Below are positions 48,514 through 57,249 of a stretch of 62,943 nt of DNA, in pieces. Each line of letters opens with the position of its first letter. Position 1 is the stretch's first letter. The translations under genes and the position numbers were made by a program. The notes below the pieces were generated by a model that did not search any database, was not told where the DNA came from, and saw nothing but the letters and a program-made list of their open reading frames with translations. The DNA is taken from contig PAQE01000037.1 of assembly GCA_002709705.1 (NCBI GenBank), positions 1 through 62,943 on the forward strand. The letters are read 5' to 3'. Source of the stretch: Methanobacteriota archaeon (GTDB lineage Archaea > Thermoplasmatota > Poseidoniia > Poseidoniales > Poseidoniaceae).

Positions 48514-49478
48514 CCGCCAATAAATGACATCTCTATCTTTTCTTGTACCTTTTTACCACGGTTTTGGGAATATGCGTCGTCTCTTTGCGACCATATGCTT
48601 CGCACTGCATTTGCAATTTGTTCCTTTGTTGCATTCATCCTAAGTAAGGATTTCAAGTCGTTACCTTTGGAAGCGAATAAGCAGGTGTATAGGGATCCAT
48701 CCGCACTGATTCTAGCACGATTACAATCTCCACAGAATGGTTTAGAAACACTTTCTATGAAACCAATCTCCTGGCTTCCCCTAATGTATCTATTCGCAAC
48801 TTCTCCAACATGATTTGGCTTTACTGGCTGTAGATTGTCTAGCATCTTTCTCATCATTTGTCCAGTGATTACTTCATCGTTATTCCAAGAATTAGTTTCA
48901 CCAACGTCCATGAATTCAATATATCGAACTACAACTTCTGTACCTACGAACCTTTCAGCCACTTTTTCGACCGAATGTTCGTTATATCCTGCTCTAATTA
49001 CAGTGTTTACTTTTACCGAAAGCCCCGCCATCCTTGCGGCTTCAATACCTCTTAGTACAGTTTCTGGAGTTTCATTTGTGTCACCCATGGCTTGGAATGT
49101 TTCGACATCCAGCGCATCCAGTGAGACTGTGACTCTATTCAATCCAGCAGCGGCTAAATCTACTGCAAACCTTTCAAGAAGAATCCCATTAGTTGTCATT
49201 GCTAAATCTAGCTCCTTAGGTAACATCTCAATGAAGGAACAAACATCTCGTCTCAGCAAGGGTTCTCCACCAGTTAATCTTACCTTGGTCAGCCCTAATG
49301 GAATGAGAGCCTCTACTACTGTTGTTAATTCTTCATAGGAGAGTATTTCTCCCTTTGCAAGGAACTCGTGCGAATCAAAATGTTCCCTAGGCATGCAGTA
49401 TCTGCATCGCATATTACAACGATCAGTCAGTGAAATTCTTAGGTCACGTAAAGGCCGATTGAGCAAATCTGTGACCAT
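48510..49478 (-). CDS. moaA: GTP 3',8-cyclase MoaA
   Basis: A radical SAM enzyme for the first step of molybdopterin synthesis. Cys21-x3-Cys25-x2-Cys28 (TDRCNMRCRYCMP) binds the SAM cluster. KVRLTGGEPLLRRD is the SAM motif. CGDCNRARISADGSLYTC (Cys-x2-Cys-x13-Cys) binds the second cluster. The protein ends in GG, as in active enzymes. A longer start at ATG 49517 would overlap the divergent aroA leader. ATG 49478 (MVTDLLNRPL) fits the family length of about 320. Confidence 0.93.
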   Translation of the reverse strand: MVTDLLNRPLRDLRISLTDRCNMRCRYCMPREHFDSHEFLAKGEILSYEELTTVVEALIPLGLTKVRLTGGEPLLRRDVCSFIEMLPKELDLAMTTNGILLERFAVDLAAAGLNRVTVSLDALDVETFQAMGDTNETPETVLRGIEAARMAGLSVKVNTVIRAGYNEHSVEKVAERFVGTEVVVRYIEFMDVGETNSWNNDEVITGQMMRKMLDNLQPVKPNHVGEVANRYIRGSQEIGFIESVSKPFCGDCNRARISADGSLYTCLFASKGNDLKSLLRMNATKEQIANAVRSIWSQRDDAYSQNRGKKVQEKIEMSFIGG

Positions 49479-49562
49479 ATTTAGTGCTACATCAAAGACG
49501 CACTTCAATATGTGCATTGGATGACTTCATCTCCTAATGCCTCTTGGCTCGATTCACGGGGG

Positions 49563-50723
49563 ATGGCAATGTCTGATTCTAACGCTAGTCATGGAGTGAG
49601 AAATTTCCTTGAAATAGAGCCCAGTGTCCTCTCTGGTACACTGAAATTACCTCCTTCAAAAAGTCATTCCATGCGCTGGTTAACGCTAGCTAGTATGGAC
49701 CAATCTCCTACAAAAATTGAGATGTGGGAGATTGGAGAAGATGTGCAAGCTATGATCAATTGTTTGATTGGTTTGGGTATAGATTGGGATGGTCTGATTA
49801 TGACTGGAGGTAATCTAAACTCTCCGAATGCTGTCCTAGATTGTAAAAACAGTGGTACAGCACTACGATTCTTGATTGCACAGGCGGCTACATGCGACTT
49901 TACAATTATACTTGATGGCGATGCAAGCCTTCGAGCAAGGAGTTCCTTACATTTGGTTGAGTCGTTGGGAGTCAGTGCCAAATCTCTTTCAGAAAATTCT
50001 GAATATCCTTTACAGATTGATGGTCCATTCTCTTCAAAATCAGTTGAAATTGATGTTTCAAAAACCTCACAATTTCACTCAGCGTTGATGCTTATGACTC
50101 CACGTACAAATGGCTTCAGAATCGAAACAAGTGGAGATGCTGTATCCAGAAAACATTCCGACTTAACTTGGGATTTGTGTAAAAAAACTGGTGCAGTAAA
50201 TCCAGGAACTCCTTGGTTGGTAAAATGTCCCGACGTTGTTATTCCCTCTGATGCTTCGATGATGGCATTTGCAAAATTAGCTGGATTGGGAGTTGAGAAT
50301 CCTCCTGATTCATCAGATGCAATTGGGCATGACCTAGAGAACCAATTTCTGCGTGATTCAAACGATTTGATCACTCCTATGGCAGCATGGCTTGCACTGG
50401 GTAAAGGAGGTACAATTAGCGGAGCAAAACATGCAGCTTTTAAGGAGTCAAACAGGATTACGAAAACTGCAGAATTACTTTCTAAGTTTGGTATAAAATC
50501 GAAAATAAATGAAGACGGTATTGCATTACCTGGTGGACAGCAACCGATTAAGCCACAAGGAATCGTTGAAACATATGGTGACCATAGAATACAGATGACT
50601 GCAATAATTTTGGCCTCAAAATGTGGTGCGACTATTGAGGGTGCTAATTTACATAAAGTTGCTTGGCCAACTTTTTTGGAACAATTAACTAGTCTTGGAT
50701 TAAAACTCAAATTTCATCCATGA
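49563..50723 (+). CDS. aroA: EPSP synthase (3-phosphoshikimate 1-carboxyvinyltransferase)
   Basis: The archaeal-type EPSP synthase motifs are present: LPPSKSHSMRW (phosphoenolpyruvate-binding), DCKNSGTALRFLIA, DGDASLRARSS, KESNRITKTAEL and YGDHRIQM. It transfers the enolpyruvyl group to shikimate 3-phosphate. Length is 386 residues, or two fewer from ATG 49569. The start is inferred because an upstream frame from 49512 overlaps moaA. The end overlaps mutL by 10 bases. Confidence 0.93.
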   Translation: MAMSDSNASHGVRNFLEIEPSVLSGTLKLPPSKSHSMRWLTLASMDQSPTKIEMWEIGEDVQAMINCLIGLGIDWDGLIMTGGNLNSPNAVLDCKNSGTALRFLIAQAATCDFTIILDGDASLRARSSLHLVESLGVSAKSLSENSEYPLQIDGPFSSKSVEIDVSKTSQFHSALMLMTPRTNGFRIETSGDAVSRKHSDLTWDLCKKTGAVNPGTPWLVKCPDVVIPSDASMMAFAKLAGLGVENPPDSSDAIGHDLENQFLRDSNDLITPMAAWLALGKGGTISGAKHAAFKESNRITKTAELLSKFGIKSKINEDGIALPGGQQPIKPQGIVETYGDHRIQMTAIILASKCGATIEGANLHKVAWPTFLEQLTSLGLKLKFHP

Positions 50724-52615
50724 CGTCCGAAATGATGGTCCAGAGCATTCAATGGAATTCTCATTGCGGTTGGCCTACCATGAACACATGCCCATGGGTT
50801 AGGGATTCTGCGCATATCATCAAGCAATCTTCTCATTTGCGACAAGTTTAGTTTTTCATTTGCCTTAACAGCGCCTCTACAAGCATTTAGGAATGCCAGA
50901 TGGTCCTTACGCTGTTCAATGGTTTCCATAGGTGCGCCATCTTCACTCATATCTAGCAAAATATCATGCATAAATGGTTCCAGTTCACTTGCAGATAGTA
51001 GAGCAGGAGCACTAGTTATAGAAAATCCAGCGGCATTCTTTTCAATAACAAAACCCATGTTTTTCAGGTCATCAAATCTTGCCTCTAATCTTGCAACTTG
51101 CCTAGCATCAAGGTCAAGTGGTACAGGAGAAATCCTCTCTTGGGCTTGCCACAGGCTTTCATCATGCCGCAATCTTTCATATCGGACTCTTTCGTGCAAA
51201 GCGTGCTGGTCTATTAGCAATAATTCCTCATCGGCTTGAACTAAGATATACGAATCTGCAAATTGCGCAAGAGGTTCCATCACAGGCAAGTCATTGATTA
51301 CGGGTCCTAGTGGTTCAGTATTGTCAATATCTTCTGTTTCTCCGCATCCAGCATGTCTGTGTAATTCTCTTTCTCCAATAGATAATGCGGGAGCAATTGC
51401 TTCAATTCCTGTGATAGTGGTTTGAGAAGATTCAGACTGTGATATTGGTCTAGGCTTTTCCTTCTTGATTTCAATCGGCTTTTCTCCGGTGAGTGAAATT
51501 TGTGCCGTTTGTGCCCATGCAGGCTTTTCGACAACTCTCCTCTCTTCAGTTTGGGGAGCTAATGATGTAATTCCAGTTATTCCTCCACTTGATTCAGGCT
51601 CTGTTGGAGTAGATTCTAGCGTGTATGCAATACTGCGTTCAAGTCTCTCCAGTACGCGCCAAGAATGCTTCAATCTAACTTCCCTCTTGGTAGGATGAAC
51701 GTTTACATCGACTTCATCGTGTGGTAAATCAAGAAGCAAGACTGCAACTGGGTGCCTGCCTTGCATCAATCGAGTTTTGTATCCCCTTCTAATCGATTGT
51801 AAAAATGGCTGAGCGGCAACAGGTCTTCCATTAATCAAAACATGAATCTCATCACCTTTCCCTCGAGTAATATCTGGGGTCGAAATCCATCCTGACCATC
51901 TCTCATCTCCCGGAGCATCAGCATCGCTTTGTGGGGCCGAAATAGAGATCATCTTACCAGCTTGTCTTCCAAGTACATCGTACAATCTATCTTCCATTTC
52001 TTCTACTGCTGGTACTTCCAAAATCGTTTTTTCATCGCTAACTAGTCTAAACCCAACATCTGGATGACTAATTGCATGTGATACTACAACATCGACAATT
52101 TTGCTTGTTTCAGTGGCTGGCCTGCGTTGGAATGCCAACCTTGCAGGTTGGTTAGCAAAGATTTGGGAAACTTCGATCGAAGTTCCTTCTGCAATTCCCG
52201 CAGGCTCGATTTTACCTTTGTTTCCGTTATCCATCACGATTCTTCGTCCTTCAGTACTTCGAGGCCTACTGGAAATTGAGAGTTTACTGACCATACCAAT
52301 GCTAGCCAATGCTTCTCCTCTGAATCCTAATGTTCCTATAGCGGATAAATCATCTTCACTGGATAGTTTGCTAGTAGCATGTCTATCAAGAGAAAGGGAC
52401 AAATCATGTTCGTGAATTCCAGATCCATCATCTGTAATCCTGATTAAATCAAACCCTCCCCGATCAATTTCAATGGTAATTCTAGATGATCCAGCATCGA
52501 TTGAGTTTTCGATTAATTCTTTGACGACCTGGGCCGGCCTTTCTACAACTTCTCCTGCCGCTATATGACCGATTGTCCTATCATCTAGTTGCTTTATTCT
52601 AGAAGGTTGACTCAT
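50714..52615 (-). CDS. mutL: DNA mismatch repair protein MutL
   Basis: The GHKL ATPase motifs are intact: ELIENSIDAG, DDGSGI, and TSKLSSEDDL with GFRGEALASI. The C-terminal domain has the endonuclease motif DQHALHERVRYE (Asp469 to Glu480, the DQHA(x)2E(x)4E form) and ACVHGRPT. MutL proteins with this motif nick DNA, unlike that of E. coli. The linker (about 340-420) is Pro/Glu-rich. Its ATG overlaps the mutS stop (4 bases), an operon. MutS/MutL are absent from most archaea and in this group are of bacterial type. Confidence 0.95.
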   Translation of the reverse strand: MSQPSRIKQLDDRTIGHIAAGEVVERPAQVVKELIENSIDAGSSRITIEIDRGGFDLIRITDDGSGIHEHDLSLSLDRHATSKLSSEDDLSAIGTLGFRGEALASIGMVSKLSISSRPRSTEGRRIVMDNGNKGKIEPAGIAEGTSIEVSQIFANQPARLAFQRRPATETSKIVDVVVSHAISHPDVGFRLVSDEKTILEVPAVEEMEDRLYDVLGRQAGKMISISAPQSDADAPGDERWSGWISTPDITRGKGDEIHVLINGRPVAAQPFLQSIRRGYKTRLMQGRHPVAVLLLDLPHDEVDVNVHPTKREVRLKHSWRVLERLERSIAYTLESTPTEPESSGGITGITSLAPQTEERRVVEKPAWAQTAQISLTGEKPIEIKKEKPRPISQSESSQTTITGIEAIAPALSIGERELHRHAGCGETEDIDNTEPLGPVINDLPVMEPLAQFADSYILVQADEELLLIDQHALHERVRYERLRHDESLWQAQERISPVPLDLDARQVARLEARFDDLKNMGFVIEKNAAGFSITSAPALLSASELEPFMHDILLDMSEDGAPMETIEQRKDHLAFLNACRGAVKANEKLNLSQMRRLLDDMRRIPNPWACVHGRPTAMRIPLNALDHHFGRHG

Positions 52616-55233
52616 TTTTCATCCTCCATTATTTTCAGTAGTTCATAAAGAGCATCGTGAGCTTGTCTTGGGCTCATTGTATCAGGGTCAATTCTCGATA
52701 TTGCTTGCTTCAACGCTTCTCCCATTGCGTCTTTCTCAATCTTAACTTGCGGTTGTCCGACAAAGCCTAGCAGTGATGATTGACCTGCATTCCGGGCTGT
52801 TGGAGCCCCTTTTTCTCCAGCCTTAGCACCTTGCGCTTGCCTCTCTAAGAACCCCAGAAGGTCACTAGAACGTTCAACAACATGTCTCGGCAGGCCTGCT
52901 AAAGCAGCAACTTGAACTCCGTAAGAATCATCACAGGGGCCATCAGAAACAGTATGTAGGAATTTCAATTCTCCATCAGATTCTGCAACTTGAACATGCA
53001 CATTAACCAGACCCTCTGCACCTCCTTCCAACCCGATTAGTTGATGATAATGAGTTGCGAAAAGTGTTCTAGAGCCAATTCTCTTACAGATGTCTTCGGT
53101 CACCGACCAAGCAATAGACAATCCATCGAAAGTTGAGGTTCCTCTACCAATTTCATCCAATAGGATTAGCGATTTATTTGTCGCTCTTTTCAAAATATGA
53201 GCGACTTCCATCATTTCCATCATGAATGTAGAGCGCCCTCTTCGAATGTCATCAGAAGCGCCAACTCTAGTGAATATTCGATCAACTAAACCTACTTGCG
53301 CGCTGCTTGCCGGAACGAAGGAACCGGTTTGTGCCAAAACAGAGAGTAGAGCAGCACATCGCAGATGGGTGGATTTCCCTCCCATGTTCGGTCCAGTAAT
53401 CAATAGGAAGCGTCGCTTTTTGTCAAGTTTTAGATCATTGGGTACGAATCCACTTTGAGCCTCTAAAACGGGATGCCTTAGTCCCTTGGCAACCAATCTT
53501 TCGTCTTCAAAAATTGTGGGTCTTGTCCAAGAACGATTTCTTGCGATTTCAGCAAAGCACTGCAGAACATCGATTTGTGCGACACTCGAACTAATCATCC
53601 CCAGAGTTCTAGATTTTTCTCTACACCTATCCCTTAGGTCTCTAAACATATCATATTCAATGGCATTAGCTTTGGTATCTGCGGTAACAAGTTTGTCTTG
53701 CCATTCAACCAATTCTTCAGTGACATAACGATTACCATTAGTCATTTGTTGCCTTCTATTCCAGTCTTCTGGGACTTTAGATAAGTGCGTCTTTGTGACT
53801 TCAATATACCATCCAATCTGCCGATTATGTCTTACCTTTAGCGAAGGGATATCTAATCTGGCCCTTTCTTTAACTTCGAGATCCTTGAACCACTTGTGTC
53901 CTACAGCAGCCGCCTTTCGTAATTCGTCTAATTTTGCATCGATACCTTCTCTAATAATTCCGCCATCACGTAATGAGAGGGGCTGTACATCATTGAGATT
54001 AGCCTGAATATCGATTCTCATCATCTCTAGGACATCTAAGTCTGAAGATAATTTGGTAAGTAAAGAGTCATCGACTTCCATGCAGAGTGCCTTTAATCGC
54101 GGCATTCTTTCCAGCGCTAAGCCGATTGCTACTAAGTCACGACCTCCTGAACGGTTGTAGGAAAGTTGAGTGGCCAATCTCTCCATATCTCTCAATCCTT
54201 TGAGGCTATTACGCAATTCATCCAAACGCCGAGAAGATCTTGCTAAAGAGGCTACAGCGTCCTGTCTTCGCTCAATTTTCTCTTTGTTTGCCAGTGGCCT
54301 TAGTATCCACTGCTTGAGTGTTCTTCTACCCATAGAGGTTCGACATTTGTCAATCGCACCGAGTAAGGAACCTTCTTTTTCACCAGCCAATGTCTGAGTC
54401 AACTCCAAGTTTCGGAGTGTGGTTTGGTCTAGTATCATATTTCCTTCAGGACGCATAATTTCGATTTCTCTAAAATCGATTGAATCAACTATATGCATTG
54501 CTGCTAGGTAATCCGCAGCCAATCCAGCAGCATCCATGGCCAATGGGGAGTCTCCTAGGTCTATGTGTCCTAAATCTGCCACTTCAAGGATGTTTTTGAG
54601 AGCATCTTGTCCTTTTTTGCGTGAAGAAGTGTGTTGCGAAAGTGTAACTCCGTCTATTTGTGAAATAATACTCCTAACTTCTTCTCTGTCAGCATCCCTC
54701 GGTGAGAAAATCAGTTCCTTCGGGTTGCTTCTAAGTAAGTCATCGAGTAATCTAGACCACCTTTCATCTCCATGATGCTCCACAGTCCAGACATATCCGG
54801 TTGAGGCATCAAGAATTGCAAGGCCAACTCCATCACCTTTGAGAGATATTGCTGCTAGGCCAGCAACTTCATCGGTTCCAATCAGACTTTCTTCGTATAG
54901 GGAACCTGGCGTGTATATCCTTGTAACTACTCTTTCAAGCAATTTGGCTCCTTCTCTGAGTTCATCTTCCTGCTCGGCCACGCATACTTTGTATCCTGCT
55001 TGCAACATCTGCCGCAGATTATCTTCTAGAGCATGCCATGGGAAACCTGCCATTGGAATTGGTTCAGATGCTTTCTTGTCTCTACTGGTTAGAGCTAGCC
55101 CTAATACTTCAGAAGCAACAACTGCGTCATCATGGAACTGTTCGTAAAAATCTCCCATGCGGAAAAATAGTACAGAATCTGGATGTTCTGCTTTGATGTC
55201 CATGTATTGGTCCATCATACCTCTTTTCGCCAT
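52612..55233 (-). CDS. mutS: DNA mismatch repair protein MutS
   Basis: An 873-residue MutS1 with all domains. The mismatch-reading FxE is in MGDFYEQF (Phe29, Glu31), the Walker A motif is GPNMGGKSTHLR (Lys620), followed by RVGASDDIRRGRSTFMMEM, DEIGRGTSTFDG and ATHYHQL. It recognises base mismatches and recruits the MutL behind it. The C-terminal tail keeps a helix pair for dimer or tetramer contacts. It begins at an ATG and precedes mutL with ATGA overlap on the minus strand. Confidence 0.96.
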   Translation of the reverse strand: MAKRGMMDQYMDIKAEHPDSVLFFRMGDFYEQFHDDAVVASEVLGLALTSRDKKASEPIPMAGFPWHALEDNLRQMLQAGYKVCVAEQEDELREGAKLLERVVTRIYTPGSLYEESLIGTDEVAGLAAISLKGDGVGLAILDASTGYVWTVEHHGDERWSRLLDDLLRSNPKELIFSPRDADREEVRSIISQIDGVTLSQHTSSRKKGQDALKNILEVADLGHIDLGDSPLAMDAAGLAADYLAAMHIVDSIDFREIEIMRPEGNMILDQTTLRNLELTQTLAGEKEGSLLGAIDKCRTSMGRRTLKQWILRPLANKEKIERRQDAVASLARSSRRLDELRNSLKGLRDMERLATQLSYNRSGGRDLVAIGLALERMPRLKALCMEVDDSLLTKLSSDLDVLEMMRIDIQANLNDVQPLSLRDGGIIREGIDAKLDELRKAAAVGHKWFKDLEVKERARLDIPSLKVRHNRQIGWYIEVTKTHLSKVPEDWNRRQQMTNGNRYVTEELVEWQDKLVTADTKANAIEYDMFRDLRDRCREKSRTLGMISSSVAQIDVLQCFAEIARNRSWTRPTIFEDERLVAKGLRHPVLEAQSGFVPNDLKLDKKRRFLLITGPNMGGKSTHLRCAALLSVLAQTGSFVPASSAQVGLVDRIFTRVGASDDIRRGRSTFMMEMMEVAHILKRATNKSLILLDEIGRGTSTFDGLSIAWSVTEDICKRIGSRTLFATHYHQLIGLEGGAEGLVNVHVQVAESDGELKFLHTVSDGPCDDSYGVQVAALAGLPRHVVERSSDLLGFLERQAQGAKAGEKGAPTARNAGQSSLLGFVGQPQVKIEKDAMGEALKQAISRIDPDTMSPRQAHDALYELLKIMEDEK

Positions 55234-55337
55234 CGGGACACATCCATTGCTTGCGCTAGGGTGGTCACACTTTGAAGGGGGTTCGTAAATGATGCCCTTA
55301 GGATTGCTTCATTACTGCCGAATGAATGGTAATATAA

Positions 55338-56510
55338 TCAGAAAACTTCTCCCTTGCGGATAGCCTCAAAAATATTCCATCCCATTATTGAAAATATCAT
55401 TATTGAAACTAGCATGAAACCAAGATCAAGGATGCCTCTTAAGCTTGTAAATGATTTCCTAGCATTACTGTCTATAGACATTGCAGAAGGGTTATCGGTA
55501 TTGTCAGTTCCATGAATCGAAATCATGCCATCTTCATCACATGTCACGTACGATGGTAAAATCTCTAGAGGTTCAGGTAATCTCTCAACACTTATTTCTG
55601 AATCAGAAATAATTGCTACTGTTTGAGAACCAAGACCTCCAAACAGCCAAACATCTCCATTTTTGTCGCCTACGGCTGCATAACTAGACATTCCCAGTGA
55701 TGATATTTCACCGTTGATTATTGAGATCGCATCTGAGGTGCCGGTTGCAATGTATCCATTATCAGTAGCGAATATTCCATGAATTGAACCCTCGTTGCCC
55801 ATGTGTAAAATTTCAATCGCTGGGGCGTTGACTCCATCCCAAGTTACATGTAAGACCAGTTCGTACATCGGTGGCGAAGTAGGATTTGAGCCAAGCCAAT
55901 TAGCTGGCGCTTGCCAGGAACCCCCAACTAGCCACCCGTCTTCTGTTGGCAGCATGACATCAAGGTGCATATTCCCTTCATGGTTTGATATTACAGGTTC
56001 AGGGTTTGTTTCTCCAAACCATATTGCTGCTAAAGCATCACTGGTTCCATCTTGAACTACCATAAGAATGGCCAGGTTTTTGCCGGATACTTGAGTTGCA
56101 GTAATGTTTTCACCGATATTAAATTGGCACCATGTGTCGTCACAATCATCACTACCGTCGCCAATGAACCCCAACATCCCTTCAGTACCTAAACAAGCAA
56201 GTGTCATGCCACGATATTCTTCAAGGCAAGTGGCATACTGAGCGTTATTTTCTATTTCTTTGTGGGTAATTCTGATTCCGTCATCTGCCTGGTAAAGGAT
56301 CGAATGGCCCGCAGAATCCATAACAATGCCTTCTACATCAAGGCTACTGCCATCATGTACTCCTGACAAGTCACTGGACCAATCGATTAACACAGCGCCA
56401 ATGATTACAATTATGCTGAAGGCAGCAAACGATAGCCACTGGTGTTCAGATTCCTCTTCAAGGAGCCTTCTCCAGCCTGACATCGACTCCCCTAAGAGTT
56501 CTCCATCCAT
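55338..56510 (-). CDS. Membrane-anchored beta-rich (propeller-like) protein, unknown function
   Basis: A 390-residue protein with an N-terminal helix (about residues 30-50, FAAFSIIVIIGAVLIDW), a large acidic external region of repeated beta strands with Gly-Trp or Gly-Ser turns (GWLVGGSWQAP, GYIATGTSDAISI, DVWLFGGLG), typical of beta-propeller blades, and a C-terminal helix (MLVSIMIFSIMGWNIF). The external part contains six cysteines. The ATG at 56510 follows AAAGGTC. An upstream frame to 56693 would run antisense into L10e, so it is rejected. Confidence 0.6.
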   Translation of the reverse strand: MDGELLGESMSGWRRLLEEESEHQWLSFAAFSIIVIIGAVLIDWSSDLSGVHDGSSLDVEGIVMDSAGHSILYQADDGIRITHKEIENNAQYATCLEEYRGMTLACLGTEGMLGFIGDGSDDCDDTWCQFNIGENITATQVSGKNLAILMVVQDGTSDALAAIWFGETNPEPVISNHEGNMHLDVMLPTEDGWLVGGSWQAPANWLGSNPTSPPMYELVLHVTWDGVNAPAIEILHMGNEGSIHGIFATDNGYIATGTSDAISIINGEISSLGMSSYAAVGDKNGDVWLFGGLGSQTVAIISDSEISVERLPEPLEILPSYVTCDEDGMISIHGTDNTDNPSAMSIDSNARKSFTSLRGILDLGFMLVSIMIFSIMGWNIFEAIRKGEVF

Positions 56511-56516
56511 GACCTT

Positions 56517-56529
56517 TCCCCTTCGGGGA
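56517..56529. repeat. Hairpin TCCCC-TTC-GGGGA between divergent genes
   Basis: A 5-base stem with a three-base loop lies about 7 bases upstream of the minus-strand membrane gene start (56510), so it would be in that gene's leader if transcribed. It is GC-rich in an otherwise mixed region. Confidence 0.35.
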
Positions 56530-56553
56530 CTTGCTTGAATTACATCGGCATGG

Positions 56554-56560
56554 TCATATA
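56554..56560 (+). promoter_or_regulatory. TATA-like element for rpl10e
   Basis: TCATATA lies 39-45 bases before the L10e ATG at 56599, giving a start site about 15 bases before it. A ribosome site GGAGGT (56586-56591) fits within that leader. This is a weak consensus, so moderate at best. Confidence 0.35.
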
Positions 56561-56598
56561 GGGACGGTGGGTCGCAAACTCGCCCGGAGGTATCAAGC

Positions 56599-57138
56599 AT
56601 GGCACGTAAGCCCGCAAAGATGTACCGCAGACTCAAAGGTCCTGCATATACCCGACGCAAGTATATCGGCGGTGTTCCGAACAACAGAATCATGCAATTC
56701 CATGTTGGAAACCGTCGTGCTGCGGAGACAGGAGAGTTCCTTATGGAACTGAACCTTGTCGCAGATGAATCTTGTCAAATCAGACACACTGCACTAGAAG
56801 CAGCTCGTGTTATTTCTAACTCCACAATTAGAAAGGTCGCAGGTGCTCAAAACTACGCATTGAGAATTCATACATACCCTCACCATGTCCTACGTGAGAA
56901 CAAACAGGCTACTGGTGCGGGTGCAGACCGTGTATCTCAAGGAATGCGTTGTGCATTCGGAAAGAATGTCGGAACCGCAGCAAGAGTAAAGCGTGGTCAG
57001 AGGATTATTTCCTTGCAGTTCACTCCAGAACACTACCTAGTCGCTAAAGATGCTCTACGCAAGGCTAGCATGAAGTTCCCTACCCCATGCACAACCAAGT
57101 TGATTCGTGGACACGAACACGTCAAGGGACTTGTTTGA
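56599..57138 (+). CDS. rpl10e: Large-subunit ribosomal protein L10e (uL16)
   Basis: The sequence MARKPAKMYRRLKGPAYTRRKYIGGVP and the later LRIHTYPHHVLRENKQATGAGADRVSQGMRCAFGK region are highly conserved in the archaeal and eukaryotic L10e/L16p family, which sits near the peptidyl-transferase centre. Length is 179 residues. GGAGGT precedes the ATG. Two hairpins follow the gene. It is a strong marker for an archaeal chromosome. Confidence 0.96.
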   Translation: MARKPAKMYRRLKGPAYTRRKYIGGVPNNRIMQFHVGNRRAAETGEFLMELNLVADESCQIRHTALEAARVISNSTIRKVAGAQNYALRIHTYPHHVLRENKQATGAGADRVSQGMRCAFGKNVGTAARVKRGQRIISLQFTPEHYLVAKDALRKASMKFPTPCTTKLIRGHEHVKGLV

Positions 57139-57143
57139 GACTT

Positions 57144-57194
57144 CTTGCCATTGGCAAGATAGATGTTCATTGCTAAATGGCACTATTTTGCCAT
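57144..57194 (+). terminator. Two hairpins after rpl10e
   Basis: CTTGCCA-T-TGGCAAG (57144-57158) is a near-perfect 15-base palindrome six bases past the L10e stop. ATGGCA-CTATTT-TGCCAT (57177-57194) is a second. They share the TGGCA/TGCCA core, so they could also pair with each other. They may end rpl10e transcription or protect its 3' end. The next gene (ABCE1) begins at 57250. Confidence 0.45.
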
Positions 57195-57249
57195 AACTAC
57201 CGGCTGATTGATGAATTATTGGGTTTGACGGCTGCACGGAGGGAATGAT